From an uncultured Clostridia bacterium (GTDB lineage: Bacteria > Bacillota > Clostridia > Christensenellales > UBA3700), in NCBI GenBank assembly GCA_947038565.1, contig CAMQWP010000008.1:1-64000 (forward strand): DNA of 64,000 nucleotides. The letters run 5' to 3'. How positions within the stretch are numbered: position 1 is the stretch's first letter; each line of letters starts with the position of its first letter. Made by a program: the position numbers and the translations under genes. Of the stretch, positions 1-9,614 are shown piece by piece. The notes under the pieces were generated by a model. It was not told the DNA's origin, ran no database searches, and saw nothing but the letters and a program-made list of their open reading frames with translations.

Positions 1-76
1 TCCACGAGTCGTGTAGGTTATACACTATTTACTATGCAGTTGTCAATGTGCAATGGACTTAACATCAGTTAAGTGC
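1..76 (-). other. Spacer or leader just 3' of the tRNA pair, likely leading into an rRNA gene
   Basis: On the minus strand this follows tRNA-Ile and contains a segment reading CATTGACAACTGCATAG. Similar 'ttgAaAACTGnAtA' boxes are common in Firmicutes immediately upstream of 16S or 23S rRNA. No rRNA sequence itself is visible before the window ends, so the link to an rRNA gene is inference. Confidence 0.4.
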
Positions 77-153
77 TGGTGGGCTCAAGTGGACTCGAAC
101 CACCGACCTCACGCTTATCAGGCGTGTGCTCTAACCAGCTGAGCTATGAGCCC
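77..153 (-). tRNA. tRNA-Ile (GAT)
   Basis: The minus strand folds as a full cloverleaf. The seven-base acceptor stem GGGCTCA pairs with TGAGCCC, the anticodon loop reads CTGATAA giving anticodon GAT, the T-arm reads GGTTCGAGTCC, and CCA is encoded at the 3' end (77-79). It lies four bases downstream of tRNA-Ala in the same transcript. This Ala-Ile pair is typical of rRNA operons. Confidence 0.95.
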
Positions 154-157
154 ATAA

Positions 158-233
158 TGGTGGAGATGAGGAGAGTCGAACTCCTGACCCCCTGCTTGCA
201 AGGCAGGTGCTCTACCAACTGAGCTACACCCCC
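158..233 (-). tRNA. tRNA-Ala (TGC)
   Basis: The minus-strand cloverleaf has acceptor GGGGGTG paired with CATCTCC (two G-T wobbles), D-arm GCTCAGTTGGTAGAGC, anticodon loop CTTGCAA giving TGC, T-arm with TTCGACTC, and encoded CCA (158-160). It is the first gene of the transcript that starts at the promoter at 291-319. Confidence 0.95.
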
Positions 234-290
234 ATATAAAAAATCGAGCAGGTATTAATTTGTTTTGCTACCGTTGCCGACAGCTTACAT

Positions 291-319
291 ATAATATCAT
301 AACCACATGTATATGTCAA
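291..319 (-). promoter_or_regulatory. Strong promoter of the tRNA-Ala/tRNA-Ile transcript
   Basis: Minus strand: -35 TTGACA (314-319), 17-base spacer, -10 TATTAT (291-296). The predicted start, near 284, is about 50 bases before tRNA-Ala. It shows that the transcript begins with the tRNAs, with no 16S gene in front of them. Confidence 0.8.
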
Positions 320-697
320 CTGTTTTAACACACTTTTCAAAAAATAATTTAACTTTTCTTTTCGAGTGATAATTCAGTTAATTTACGCAATAATTCCAGT
401 CTTGGAAAACTGATTAATTGCAATACATAGAAGATATAAATGATAATATAAAGTATATATAATGAAAATACAATATATAGTAATAATCAATATATATAGT
501 AGTAAAGAGCTAAATTATAGCTAACTCGAACTACTATATACAATATTATCACAAATAAGATATTAAATCAACATAAATGAGCATGAATTTATAAATTTTC
601 TGAAAAATTACATTTTACAGAGATCACTCCAATAACATACACGTAAATGTAGCGGTAGCGAATTAATTTTCTGAAGCATTACTTCAAGCCAAGCAAA
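320..697. other. AT-rich intergenic region without a recognisable gene
   Basis: About 380 bases lie between the 3' end of the CorA gene and the tRNA promoter. I see no open reading frame with a ribosome binding site, no RNA fold I recognise and no clear terminator. It probably holds upstream promoter sequence and the 3' end of the CorA transcript. Confidence 0.4.
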
Positions 698-1657
698 TTA
701 TAATAATTTCTTTTTATGCAAAACTATACCTACGATGCAACAAGTAGTAACTATCACACCTATAGCGATGGCAAATCCCCACCATTTTTGTTGACCTGGT
801 ACCCAAGTATTCATACCCCAAATACCAGACACTAGTGTCGGTATAGAAAGCATTAGAGTAACAGAGGTCAAGATTTTCATAATGTTATTCTGATTGTTTC
901 CGATAACGCTTGCATACGCGTCCATTGTACTAGCTAGGATCGCGGTGTACATGCTTGCCATTTCCATAGCCTGCTGAGTTTCAATCTTTACATCTTCTAA
1001 AAGCTCTTCATCCTCTTCGTATTTATCAATTAGCTTAGTCTTAGTAAGTTTATTAATAATCATATCATTTCCTTTAAGAGAAGTGCTGAAGTAAACTAGC
1101 GAGTTCTCAAGGTCAAGAAGCTGAATAAGTTCTTTATTTTTAGTAGATTTTTTAAGTTCGCTCTGAATCCTACCACTTGCCTTATCTATCTGTTTTAGAT
1201 ACTGTAGGTATTTGGTAGAAGTGCTATACATTGCCTGGAACAAAAATCTTGTACGTTTGTGAGTAGAAAAAGTCTTCACTCTACCTAATGCGAAATCACG
1301 CAAAATTGTAGTTTCTTTTAAGCTGACAGTAACTACAAAATCGCGAACCATAACAAAACCTAACGGCAACGTATAGTACGAATAGTAACTACCTTCCTCT
1401 TCTTCTATGATTGGAATATCAAAAAGCACCAATGAGTAATCATCTTCATGCTCAATACGAGATCTCTCTTCATCATCAAGCGGAGCTTTTAAGATATCCT
1501 CTTCAATCTCAGTCAAGCGACTAACACTCTCTATTTCTTTATCGGTCGGGTTAACAAGATTAACCCACTTATTATTTAGCTCAGCTTTGCTTTTAAGAGT
1601 ATCAAAAGATACCTCAGAAACACTACCTTGCTCATCTGCGTAAAACACTTGAATCAT
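698..1657 (-). CDS. corA: CorA-family magnesium/divalent cation transporter
   Basis: This 319-residue inner-membrane channel would take up Mg2+ (or Co2+/Ni2+). A long acidic and coiled N-terminal cytoplasmic domain is followed by two C-terminal membrane helices. The signature GMN (in GIWGMNTW) sits in the loop after the first helix, and the protein ends in a short basic tail (HKKK). The length matches the family. The start is the ATG at 1657, which has GGAGG nine bases upstream; an in-frame ATG five codons earlier overlaps that ribosome site and is unlikely. The gene stands alone and is preceded by a leader peptide (1754-1819) and a terminator-like hairpin (1710-1728), so expression is probably controlled by attenuation. 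Which cation it carries cannot be read from sequence. Confidence 0.9.
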   Translation of the reverse strand: MIQVFYADEQGSVSEVSFDTLKSKAELNNKWVNLVNPTDKEIESVSRLTEIEEDILKAPLDDEERSRIEHEDDYSLVLFDIPIIEEEEGSYYSYYTLPLGFVMVRDFVVTVSLKETTILRDFALGRVKTFSTHKRTRFLFQAMYSTSTKYLQYLKQIDKASGRIQSELKKSTKNKELIQLLDLENSLVYFSTSLKGNDMIINKLTKTKLIDKYEEDEELLEDVKIETQQAMEMASMYTAILASTMDAYASVIGNNQNNIMKILTSVTLMLSIPTLVSGIWGMNTWVPGQQKWWGFAIAIGVIVTTCCIVGIVLHKKKLL

Positions 1658-1709
1658 TAAACTTACCTCCATTACATTATACTGCCACGACTAAAAGGGC
1701 ATAAAAATA

Positions 1710-1728
1710 GCGTGGATAAACACCACGC
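1710..1728 (-). terminator. Attenuator-like hairpin between leader peptide and corA
   Basis: On the minus strand GCGTGG and CCACGC form a six-pair GC-rich stem with a seven-base loop, followed by TATTTTTAT. It lies after the leader peptide stop and before the corA ribosome site, where an intrinsic attenuator would be. Confidence 0.6.
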
Positions 1729-1753
1729 AACGTAATAGATTAAGAATAAATCC

Positions 1754-1819
1754 TTAGATTAAATTACAGCGAGGCGATATTTGATTGTTAAAATTGCAAC
1801 TATTCGGATCAGCGTCCAC
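1754..1819 (-). CDS. Leader peptide upstream of corA (21 residues)
   Basis: A GTG-initiated frame has an excellent ribosome site (AGGAGG, six bases upstream) and ends in TAA. The product begins M-DADPNSC, continues with FNNQISPRC, and ends NLI. It is rich in Asn and Pro and has two Cys. It lies in the leader RNA between a good promoter (1869-1897) and a terminator-like hairpin in front of corA. By analogy with leader-peptide control of Mg2+ transporters in enteric bacteria (corL, mgtL), translation of this frame may decide whether transcription continues into corA. An alternative TTG frame shares the same ribosome site but has poorer spacing. No homologue is recalled. Confidence 0.5.
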   Translation of the reverse strand: MDADPNSCNFNNQISPRCNLI

Positions 1820-1868
1820 AATATGCCTCCTGATAAATTTATTAGCACAAATAATTATGCTTAAATAT

Positions 1869-1897
1869 ATAATAGCACATTATGAAAGCTATTGCAA
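1869..1897 (-). promoter_or_regulatory. Promoter of the corA leader
   Basis: Minus strand: -35 TTGCAA (1892-1897), 17-base spacer, extended -10 TGC-TATTAT (1869-1874). It fires into the leader peptide and then corA. Confidence 0.7.
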
Positions 1898-1934
1898 GTA
1901 AAAATCTATCATGCATAGTAGTTTATTTACCGAA

Positions 1935-1979
1935 AAGAGCCTTGCCACACAGTAAATACTGAGCAAAAGCAAGACTCTT
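1935..1979 (-). terminator. Probable terminator of the 2044-2931 gene
   Basis: On the minus strand AAGAGTCTTGC pairs with GCAAGGCTCTT (11 pairs, one T-G wobble) around an inner small hairpin, followed by four Ts. It lies 65 bases past the stop codon. Confidence 0.5.
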
Positions 1980-2043
1980 ATAATTATTATAATATTATAA
2001 TATTAATTACATATTATATGTGCTAGATATTTTTAGGCTAATA

Positions 2044-2931
2044 TCACGCTAGTTTTGAGTATTTATTTTCAATATCATGCACAAGACAACTCAATCTCAA
2101 CTCATCAGCAGGGCTGACATAGCCCGTAACCAATAATGATCTTAGCCCGTCCACTAACAGCCCAACCATACCTCCCGATACGCCATCAGCGAGAATATTA
2201 TCTATCATGCGTCCAAGACAACTAACATTATCATCGTGCTTGCTTAAAATATCTGGAGCGGTTGCTTTTTTTAGAATCGTGTCTGCAAAGTAATAGCTTT
2301 CTATTTTTTCTTTATTTCGCGAAATAGATAAATTAGTATTCTTATAAAGCTTCATAGCGATAGAGTCTGCAATACACTCGTATTTATTACTAAGGTAATA
2401 TAGCTGAAAAGCAATAGCGACCATCTCAATCGAACCACTAATAATCGCAAAACATATATACGATGAATACTGCATACTGCCCACACCGCTAAGCGACGCA
2501 AGCACTGTAAGCAATACTACGCCGATCAAAAACAATATAAAAAATGTAATAATCCCGAATATTCCTGCGGTTTCTGACTTCCTATTGATCTTACTCTCCC
2601 AAGCGACATCAGCGTAAGCAATACCTTTTTTATCGCATTTTCTACAAAACTTTTTTATTGAAAAAGGCAATTTTGATATGCATGTCTTGCGGAATATTTT
2701 TTTATTTTCATCATTAATCTCTCCGTGTTTGCCGAAAAAACGATTCAGCGCACTATCAAACGCATCAAATTTTATAAAATCACTGCCGACTCCGTGCGCC
2801 AACATCACTACTATAAAAGCAACAAAATAGACCGCGGCCACCACAATAGCAACGTTCATAATAGTAAAATAATTTTCGTACACCATATAAAACCAATCGG
2901 ACACAACCGATAACCACTCAAAACCAACCAT
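2044..2931 (-). CDS. Membrane protein of unknown function
   Basis: The 295-residue product matches no family I recognise. A hydrophobic segment near residues 20-45 is followed by a cytoplasmic-looking basic stretch with a Cys-rich patch (FCRKCDKK). Two more membrane helices follow at roughly residues 120-145 and 152-177, and the tail is soluble and charged. The start is the ATG at 2931, which has GAGG six bases upstream; the frame itself extends four codons further to a TTG overlapping that site. It lies 110 bases downstream of addA on the same strand and may be cotranscribed, but nothing links it to DNA repair. Confidence 0.6.
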   Translation of the reverse strand: MVGFEWLSVVSDWFYMVYENYFTIMNVAIVVAAVYFVAFIVVMLAHGVGSDFIKFDAFDSALNRFFGKHGEINDENKKIFRKTCISKLPFSIKKFCRKCDKKGIAYADVAWESKINRKSETAGIFGIITFFILFLIGVVLLTVLASLSGVGSMQYSSYICFAIISGSIEMVAIAFQLYYLSNKYECIADSIAMKLYKNTNLSISRNKEKIESYYFADTILKKATAPDILSKHDDNVSCLGRMIDNILADGVSGGMVGLLVDGLRSLLVTGYVSPADELRLSCLVHDIENKYSKLA

Positions 2932-3040
2932 ACTACACCTCAATTATATTCTTATGTAATTAATTATGTATGAGTAAGTAAGATTTATTCACTTTTCATG
3001 ATTCATAATGATAAATTATCGATTATTATATGATACTAGG

Positions 3041-6000
3041 TCAAAATTCTATTATTTCATCGCGTCCTATGACATAAATAACACTGTGATCGACAGACCT
3101 TCCTAACGCTTCTGACACTGCAAGAGAGTAAAGCTCTAGTTGCTTGCGGTATCTTTCTCTCAAAACATTGTCTGGCTGATTAGACTTCTTAAAGTCGACT
3201 ACTATTAGCTTCTCGCCATCTATTATAAGATCAACTGCTCCTTGCACTAATATCTTATCATGCACGCTCGTATCCATTACATCACTAGCCATTACACTTA
3301 GCATAAATTCGCGTTCTCTATAATGCTTATTTGCACTCGCATACTTCATTAAATCGCTAGTAACAACTCGGAGTATCTCATCAGCATTTATTTCCTCTAG
3401 TTCACTAGAAGATATCAGACCTTGCTCCGACATAGCGTATAGCTCGGCTTTTACCTGATCAATACCAGTTATATCATATGAAATACTTTCTAATATCGCA
3501 TGGTAATTTGTACCTCGCTTCGATTTATCAACAACTTTTGGCTCGTAATCGGTATTATTATTTGTGTCTTGCTCGAGTCCGTCCTCATAGCTGTCAATCT
3601 TATTTATTTCCGTTACGGTGTATTTTATACTTGTTTTTGTGTTTTCTTCGTATGGATATACAAAATCCAAGTATTTATCTATCTCTGCAATAGGCTCACA
3701 CTTCGTTGCTCTAAAAGTATATCTCTCCATAATATTAGTTTTAACCGATTCAGTATCGTGAAAATTTATACAATTTGACACTCGATAGTCGGTAAGCGCC
3801 GTGTTATATATCCAGTCAATAAACGAGTTAATTTTATAAGGGGATTTATATTTTGTACTATCACTAGCGACAGTTCCCGTTAAAAACAATGCGTTTTTCG
3901 CCCTTGTAAGCGCCACATACAAAATACGCATGCTCTCATTCATCTCGTCAAACTTATGTTTTTCCGACAACGCTCTGAATACAAAGTTGTCAAGCGCGTA
4001 CATATTTTTGTCATCAAAATAATTAATTGCAATACCCATGCTCGTATCTAGCTGTACTTTTGGGATACTAAATCCGCCACCACCGCTAGTGTGTGCAAGA
4101 TCACACACAAACACGATCGGGAACTCCAAGCCCTTGCTTTTATGAACAGTCATCGCACTAACTATATTGCCTTTGCCTAACCCTTCGATCTTGAAGTCAT
4201 CGCCAGCATCACTTTGCACATATTCAGTCACTGTAACGCCAGCACCTAAAGTGCTTAACGATGATATAAATACCTGAACGGTTGACAGCTTATAACCGCC
4301 TGACTTATCAGACAAAAGATACTTATCGTATCCATAACCATATACTATCTCTGTCACAACCTCAACCACACTCATATAACTAGCCAATAATCTCAGCCTT
4401 GCAATCATATCGTATAATTTTCTTAACTTTACGTAATTTTCTTTTTCGAGCAAGCACGCATTATGGAAGAACTTTTCATCTTTATGCTTATGCCTTATCT
4501 CAAACTGCTCGTCCATTTCCATGCCGATCCAGTAGCTATTTAGCACTGCCGATAAAGGTAAATCCTGCATATCATTCGATATCAGCTTAAGTATCTCTTT
4601 AATGATCTCGACTTCATGCACATCAGCACTTTTCACGAGCGAAGATATATCGGTAGGTATACCTTCTTCTTGAACGATACGCAGTATTTCAGGAACACAA
4701 CCGCCCTTGGATCTAGCTAGTATTGCGATGTCCCTATACTCTACCTTTCGCTCGTGACCTAATTCAGTATCGAAAATCGTACCTGTCGCCACTAGCTGAT
4801 GTATCTTGTCTGCAATAAATTTACCTTCCTGAACACCTTTCGCCATCTTGTCACGTCCGACTCTATCACGTTCTACAGAATACACTTCATCAGTAAGGCA
4901 TAAAGTTTCCTTATCTTCTTTATCCTTCACGAATAGGTCTATATTATAAGGTTTAATATTCCCAGTATCCTTATAATCCGCTCCCGCAATAAGCTGATCA
5001 GTACTTTCATAGTCCACGCCTCCGAATGTTTCGTGCATGATATTATTAAATATCATATTAACAAAATCTAGTACACGCTTATCGCTTCTATAATTATTAT
5101 CAAGGTGGACAGTACTGCCAACGCTTTTTCCTGACTTATAATCCCTGTACTTGCCCAGCATTATCTCTGGCTCAGAAAGCCTAAAACCGTATATGCTTTG
5201 TTTACTATCCCCGACCATAAATAAATTGTTTCCATTTGAAATACACTGGAACATACTCTCTTGAGCATAGTTCGTATCTTGAAATTCGTCAATCGCTATA
5301 TAGTCATACCTTGCTGATATCTCCGTACGTATATCATCATCAGCAAGCAATTTTAAAGTGTTTTGCATAAAATCAGAATGAGTAAATCTATTAGTCTTGT
5401 ACTTCTCATCAGTATATAAACGCAAAGTTTCCTTGTATACACTGATCAGTTTATTTATATCGCTAGTGGTGCTAGCATACACTTTACTTGCATGCTCATA
5501 ATTTTCCACCACCATATCGCATAACCATGAGTATACGTCTTTCGCGTCGCTATGACATCGCTCTTGCTCGTCCCAGTCAATCACTATCTTAGCATTCTTG
5601 TTTGGTTTTTTAGCATAAGTGAATGATCTAACTACACTATATATATCTTGGTATTTTTCAAGTCCTTGAACTTTTGCAAAAAAATCCATTTTCACCTGAT
5701 AATCGTTAGCGTGCTTTTCCGAATACTCTTCGACTTGCGACTTAGCTCTTTCCAGTCTTGATACAGCAAACCCACAACGCTCTATCAGCATTCTTTTAAA
5801 ATACGTCATAGCGATAGATCCGTCTAGACCATCACTATTCTGCTCGTCACCCGCTAGAGCTATCCACTCTTCACTATCAGGACTCGCTATTGCAAAGTTA
5901 TTTATTCGCTTAACTTCATCGAATAGTTTTTCACGTCCGCCTAGCTTTGTGGTAAGATCGAAAATCCATGATATATCGCTACTGATAAAGTTATCGACAG

Positions 6001-6430
6001 CCATCTCAAAACACTTTCTGATCAGCATTTTTTCTTCCTTTTCGCCCATTATATCCATCTCTGGATTAATGCCTAGTACATGGAAAAATTCGCGTACCGT
6101 CTTATTGCAATACGAGTCATTAGTTATTATGTTAGCATACGCTATGTTGTCTAATTGCTCACACAAAAACTCCACATTTTCACTGTCATCCGATTCTATT
6201 TTCGCGAGTATCTTCTTGTATAATTTTCCTCTTATCTCACTAGCAATTGATTTATTAAAGGCTAGTATTACTATCCTATCTATAGGTGTTCCTTCTTCGA
6301 TGATCTTCATAACTCGCTCAAGCATGACGGTAGTTTTGCCACTACCAGCCGACGCTGCTACGACCATGTTGCCTTCGCGGAAGTTGATTATTTTATTTTG
6401 CTCATCATTCCACTTTATACCGTTACTCAT
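3041..6430 (-). CDS. addA: AddA, ATP-dependent helicase/nuclease subunit A
   Basis: This is the catalytic helicase-nuclease subunit of AddAB, the Gram-positive counterpart of RecBCD, which resects double-strand breaks for recombination. The 1,129-residue protein has a UvrD-type Walker A (AASAGSGKT, about residues 25-33), DEXQ-type motif II (DEFQDTN, about 380), the VGDSKQSIYGFR motif, and a C-terminal RecB-type nuclease motif (GAVDLIIDG...VVDFKKS, about 1058-1080). The chosen start is the ATG at 6430 with GGAGG six bases upstream. The frame is open 49 codons further but overlaps addB there. Start and addB stop overlap by eight bases, so translation is probably coupled. Confidence 0.95.
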   Translation of the reverse strand: MSNGIKWNDEQNKIINFREGNMVVAASAGSGKTTVMLERVMKIIEEGTPIDRIVILAFNKSIASEIRGKLYKKILAKIESDDSENVEFLCEQLDNIAYANIITNDSYCNKTVREFFHVLGINPEMDIMGEKEEKMLIRKCFEMAVDNFISSDISWIFDLTTKLGGREKLFDEVKRINNFAIASPDSEEWIALAGDEQNSDGLDGSIAMTYFKRMLIERCGFAVSRLERAKSQVEEYSEKHANDYQVKMDFFAKVQGLEKYQDIYSVVRSFTYAKKPNKNAKIVIDWDEQERCHSDAKDVYSWLCDMVVENYEHASKVYASTTSDINKLISVYKETLRLYTDEKYKTNRFTHSDFMQNTLKLLADDDIRTEISARYDYIAIDEFQDTNYAQESMFQCISNGNNLFMVGDSKQSIYGFRLSEPEIMLGKYRDYKSGKSVGSTVHLDNNYRSDKRVLDFVNMIFNNIMHETFGGVDYESTDQLIAGADYKDTGNIKPYNIDLFVKDKEDKETLCLTDEVYSVERDRVGRDKMAKGVQEGKFIADKIHQLVATGTIFDTELGHERKVEYRDIAILARSKGGCVPEILRIVQEEGIPTDISSLVKSADVHEVEIIKEILKLISNDMQDLPLSAVLNSYWIGMEMDEQFEIRHKHKDEKFFHNACLLEKENYVKLRKLYDMIARLRLLASYMSVVEVVTEIVYGYGYDKYLLSDKSGGYKLSTVQVFISSLSTLGAGVTVTEYVQSDAGDDFKIEGLGKGNIVSAMTVHKSKGLEFPIVFVCDLAHTSGGGGFSIPKVQLDTSMGIAINYFDDKNMYALDNFVFRALSEKHKFDEMNESMRILYVALTRAKNALFLTGTVASDSTKYKSPYKINSFIDWIYNTALTDYRVSNCINFHDTESVKTNIMERYTFRATKCEPIAEIDKYLDFVYPYEENTKTSIKYTVTEINKIDSYEDGLEQDTNNNTDYEPKVVDKSKRGTNYHAILESISYDITGIDQVKAELYAMSEQGLISSSELEEINADEILRVVTSDLMKYASANKHYREREFMLSVMASDVMDTSVHDKILVQGAVDLIIDGEKLIVVDFKKSNQPDNVLRERYRKQLELYSLAVSEALGRSVDHSVIYVIGRDEIIEF

Positions 6431-9400
6431 CTTTTGCCTCCATTGATACCGACTTATAATACCTCTTGCATTCCGCATTTCCTCGACTCTTGCATATGCT
6501 ACCATAATCGCAATATTCACATGCCTTATCGATCGGCTTCGGCTCAATGTATCCGCTGTCAATCTCGCTGATCGCATCCGATATCACGTCTAGCGAATAT
6601 TTTTTCAGCTTGTCAAACTCTTGCATTGTGTATAGACCAGTATTTTTAATCTCACCTTTACTAGTAATACCGACTGGCACACAAGACTCATTATTCCTAA
6701 ATTCTCTATCAAAATGCTCTATGTCCACATCACTATTACGAGTAAGACCGACGTACTTATAGTTAGTACTATTCTTACTCGGATTTTTATATCCATATGG
6801 CATAGGCATATAATATAGAGCAAAAGGCTCAAGACTTCCGTCCGCCTGCAATGCATTTAAATAAAGCAATAACTGAACTCTACCACCGTAATACACATCT
6901 TTAAGACCAAAGCTCATACTTGACTTCGTCTTGTAATCGATAATAGCAATACTATCACCTAGCTTGTCCACCCTATCTATGATACCTCGCATATAATACT
7001 TCTTCCCGTATACATCGATCTCTAGTGGTGGTATTCCATTTTCATTCATTCCAAAGCGTACTTCCGTACCGCTCACAGCAAAGTCACTCTGACCGTGGCA
7101 CTTTACTAACTTCGCGATAGTAAATCTAGCTCTTGCAAATAGTTGCTTTTCTATACCAATCTCTGTCATGCCTCGAACTATATCCGCAAAGGCATCACTC
7201 TTAATAGTGTTCTTACAAATATCCATAACTATAGCATCTCGCTTATGCTCATCAATAAACATATCGGTAACGCTCGCAAAATACTTCTCTGCAATCTCAT
7301 GTATAAATGTACCCGTAATACTAGGCTTTAGATCACCAGTTATAGGCTCTTTCAGCTTCAAAACATTGTCAAGGAAAAACTTAAAAGGACACTCAAAGTA
7401 CCTTTCTATCGCCGATACTCTTGCGAAAGTCTTACCCTCTTTAATAGACCATGCGTCTTTATTTGGCATAATATGCGTTGAAGATTTATCAGCCATTAAA
7501 TACTGATAATCAAAATCGCTATTCATTTTTGTATAAAGATAATCAAATACTTTTTCATCACCGCAAAACGTACCGCTCATTCGTTCAGAATAATATGTCA
7601 TAATCTCAGAAATAGCATTCGCTTTTGTAGATATTTTGCGTCCATAGGAAACATTATCAACACCAGCGATATTGCCTTCTGGTGCAAGAAGCATAGGAGT
7701 AACACCAGCTATTCTCTCTACTTGACGTACTAATACTGACGGCTCGCCTGACTGCATATCATAACTGATTACTACCTTATCAGTAGCCTTCAAAAGCAAC
7801 TGGCAAATATAGAATTTATCAAGAAGTATTTTATCTCTATTATTCGGGAAAAACTCTACTCCTTTGCTTTCTATTATCTTTGCTTCGCTAGCAGTAATTA
7901 TCCCGCCATAAACACTGTCTTTCGGGTAATTGCCATCACTTGCACCGAGAATAAACATTACCTTGTTATGCTGATATTTACTCTTGTCAACTTGACCTAA
8001 AAATACGCTGTCTACAAACTGCGGGATAGTAGATATTTCTATGCTAGAAAAAGCAGTAAAAATAATATCCACAACTTCAGATAAATCCATTTCTACACTC
8101 TCGAATAAATCCTCTATTTGAGTTATACAATTCATAACTTTTTCGATAGCAATCTCTGCTACTTTTCCACTTCTTTTGTCTACTAAATTAAGAGCATTTA
8201 TATACTGCGAATAGCTAGATTTTGTAGCTAGATTATAAAAGTCTTTTATACAATTAATATATCCTAAAGTACTATCACTTTTCGCTGCTAATACTGATAA
8301 GATTTCACACAAAAACCTACGAACTTTTTCCGCACCTTCGTAAAGCGGATCATCAGTTGCAATAGTGAATTCACTAGCAAATCTACTATAATTTATACTA
8401 AACTTATTAGCGTATAGTTCAAATGCATTAACATCGCTATGATTGAGCCCGATAATTTCTGATTTTGATAATCTTATCATTTCATCTTTTCGCATATTTT
8501 TATCGACCGCGTCTATGCTTAAATTTAACAATTTAGCTATAGCAGTAGTTGACAAATTTTTCTTATTATCTAAGTATACAGGTATGTCAAAATCAGCAAA
8601 TTCTTTCGCTATAATTGTCTTGTATTTATCCACATCACTTGCTACTATTGCTATGTCACGATATCTATAATTTTCCTCTACTACTAGTTGTCTTATGTAC
8701 CTTGCAATACTTCTAACTTCATGCGTTATATTGCCTGCGATTTTTATCTCAAAATGCCCCGCACTTTTCACGTCCGTTTGCAAGTTATAACTAAATAATC
8801 TATCTAATATTTCTCGCCTTTCTTCAGATAGATTTTCAGCTACTTCTTCTCTATCTATAGCTAGGTCTAACCTACTTACTTCAGACATAACAAACTTAAC
8901 TAAAAAGTTCGGATATAGTCTAGAATTTTTTGCACTTTCTACATCGACTACTCCGATAGTGAACGACTGAGAATGTTCGATAAATGCTGATAAAATATCC
9001 ATTTTTACTCTAGTCAATTCATGAAAATCGACCACATAAATATGTGCATTTTTGATATAATCCAAGTTCGGGATTTCTATGGCTAAACTCTCTAGCTCGC
9101 TACCCATGTCGGCATATCGTGTAGATAATAGACTTATATATCGCTCGTAGATAAGAGCTATGTCTATAAGTTTATTTGCGATGACTCCTCTTGATATACT
9201 AGCAGTTTTTCTAAGTGCCACTGGAGTGATTTTACTATTTCGCATATTTGTAATCACGGCATAAAGTTCACTTACATAACCAGCTTTTTTACATACACGA
9301 TTGTAGCATAATAGCTCGTCCTGACTCTCCATAATAACCTTTTTTAGCAGCATAACACTAGTGACCTGATTAAGCATTTTGAGACCTCTATCACCAAGCA

Positions 9401-9614
9401 CTTTTGTAGCAAGCCTTGAAAAACCCGCCACTTCGATATTAAATGAACTCTTGATACCTAAATGATCTAATACTTCCATTTCGCTAAGCAGAGTGAACTG
9501 ATCGGGAATAATAACGATATGCCTACCGCTAGTCATGCCGTTATTTTTTATTTCATCAAATACCCTTTCAGATACACATTTAAATGTATTTCCTGTGATC
9601 AATTTTATCGACAT
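6423..9614 (-). CDS. addB: AddB, ATP-dependent nuclease subunit B
   Basis: Partner of AddA, 1,063 residues, slightly shorter than the roughly 1,150 usual for the family. A C-terminal RecB-type nuclease motif (GIIDRVDKLG...IIDYKTK, about 880-900) is flanked by the cysteines expected for the AddB iron-sulfur staple (FECPFKFF near 740 and CEYCDYGSIC near 1036). The N terminus aligns with AddB (IPDQFTLLSEMEVL, FSRLATKVL). The usual Walker A GRxGSGKT is replaced by TGNTFKC, so ATP binding at this site is probably lost. The start ATG has GGGAG eight bases upstream. Operon: addB then addA. Confidence 0.93.
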   Translation of the reverse strand: MSIKLITGNTFKCVSERVFDEIKNNGMTSGRHIVIIPDQFTLLSEMEVLDHLGIKSSFNIEVAGFSRLATKVLGDRGLKMLNQVTSVMLLKKVIMESQDELLCYNRVCKKAGYVSELYAVITNMRNSKITPVALRKTASISRGVIANKLIDIALIYERYISLLSTRYADMGSELESLAIEIPNLDYIKNAHIYVVDFHELTRVKMDILSAFIEHSQSFTIGVVDVESAKNSRLYPNFLVKFVMSEVSRLDLAIDREEVAENLSEERREILDRLFSYNLQTDVKSAGHFEIKIAGNITHEVRSIARYIRQLVVEENYRYRDIAIVASDVDKYKTIIAKEFADFDIPVYLDNKKNLSTTAIAKLLNLSIDAVDKNMRKDEMIRLSKSEIIGLNHSDVNAFELYANKFSINYSRFASEFTIATDDPLYEGAEKVRRFLCEILSVLAAKSDSTLGYINCIKDFYNLATKSSYSQYINALNLVDKRSGKVAEIAIEKVMNCITQIEDLFESVEMDLSEVVDIIFTAFSSIEISTIPQFVDSVFLGQVDKSKYQHNKVMFILGASDGNYPKDSVYGGIITASEAKIIESKGVEFFPNNRDKILLDKFYICQLLLKATDKVVISYDMQSGEPSVLVRQVERIAGVTPMLLAPEGNIAGVDNVSYGRKISTKANAISEIMTYYSERMSGTFCGDEKVFDYLYTKMNSDFDYQYLMADKSSTHIMPNKDAWSIKEGKTFARVSAIERYFECPFKFFLDNVLKLKEPITGDLKPSITGTFIHEIAEKYFASVTDMFIDEHKRDAIVMDICKNTIKSDAFADIVRGMTEIGIEKQLFARARFTIAKLVKCHGQSDFAVSGTEVRFGMNENGIPPLEIDVYGKKYYMRGIIDRVDKLGDSIAIIDYKTKSSMSFGLKDVYYGGRVQLLLYLNALQADGSLEPFALYYMPMPYGYKNPSKNSTNYKYVGLTRNSDVDIEHFDREFRNNESCVPVGITSKGEIKNTGLYTMQEFDKLKKYSLDVISDAISEIDSGYIEPKPIDKACEYCDYGSICKSRGNAECKRYYKSVSMEAKDE

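Noticed and set aside
6430..6577. A 49-residue N-terminal extension of AddA
   Set aside because: It overlaps the addB coding end, is not AddA-like, and the ATG at 6430 has an excellent ribosome site.
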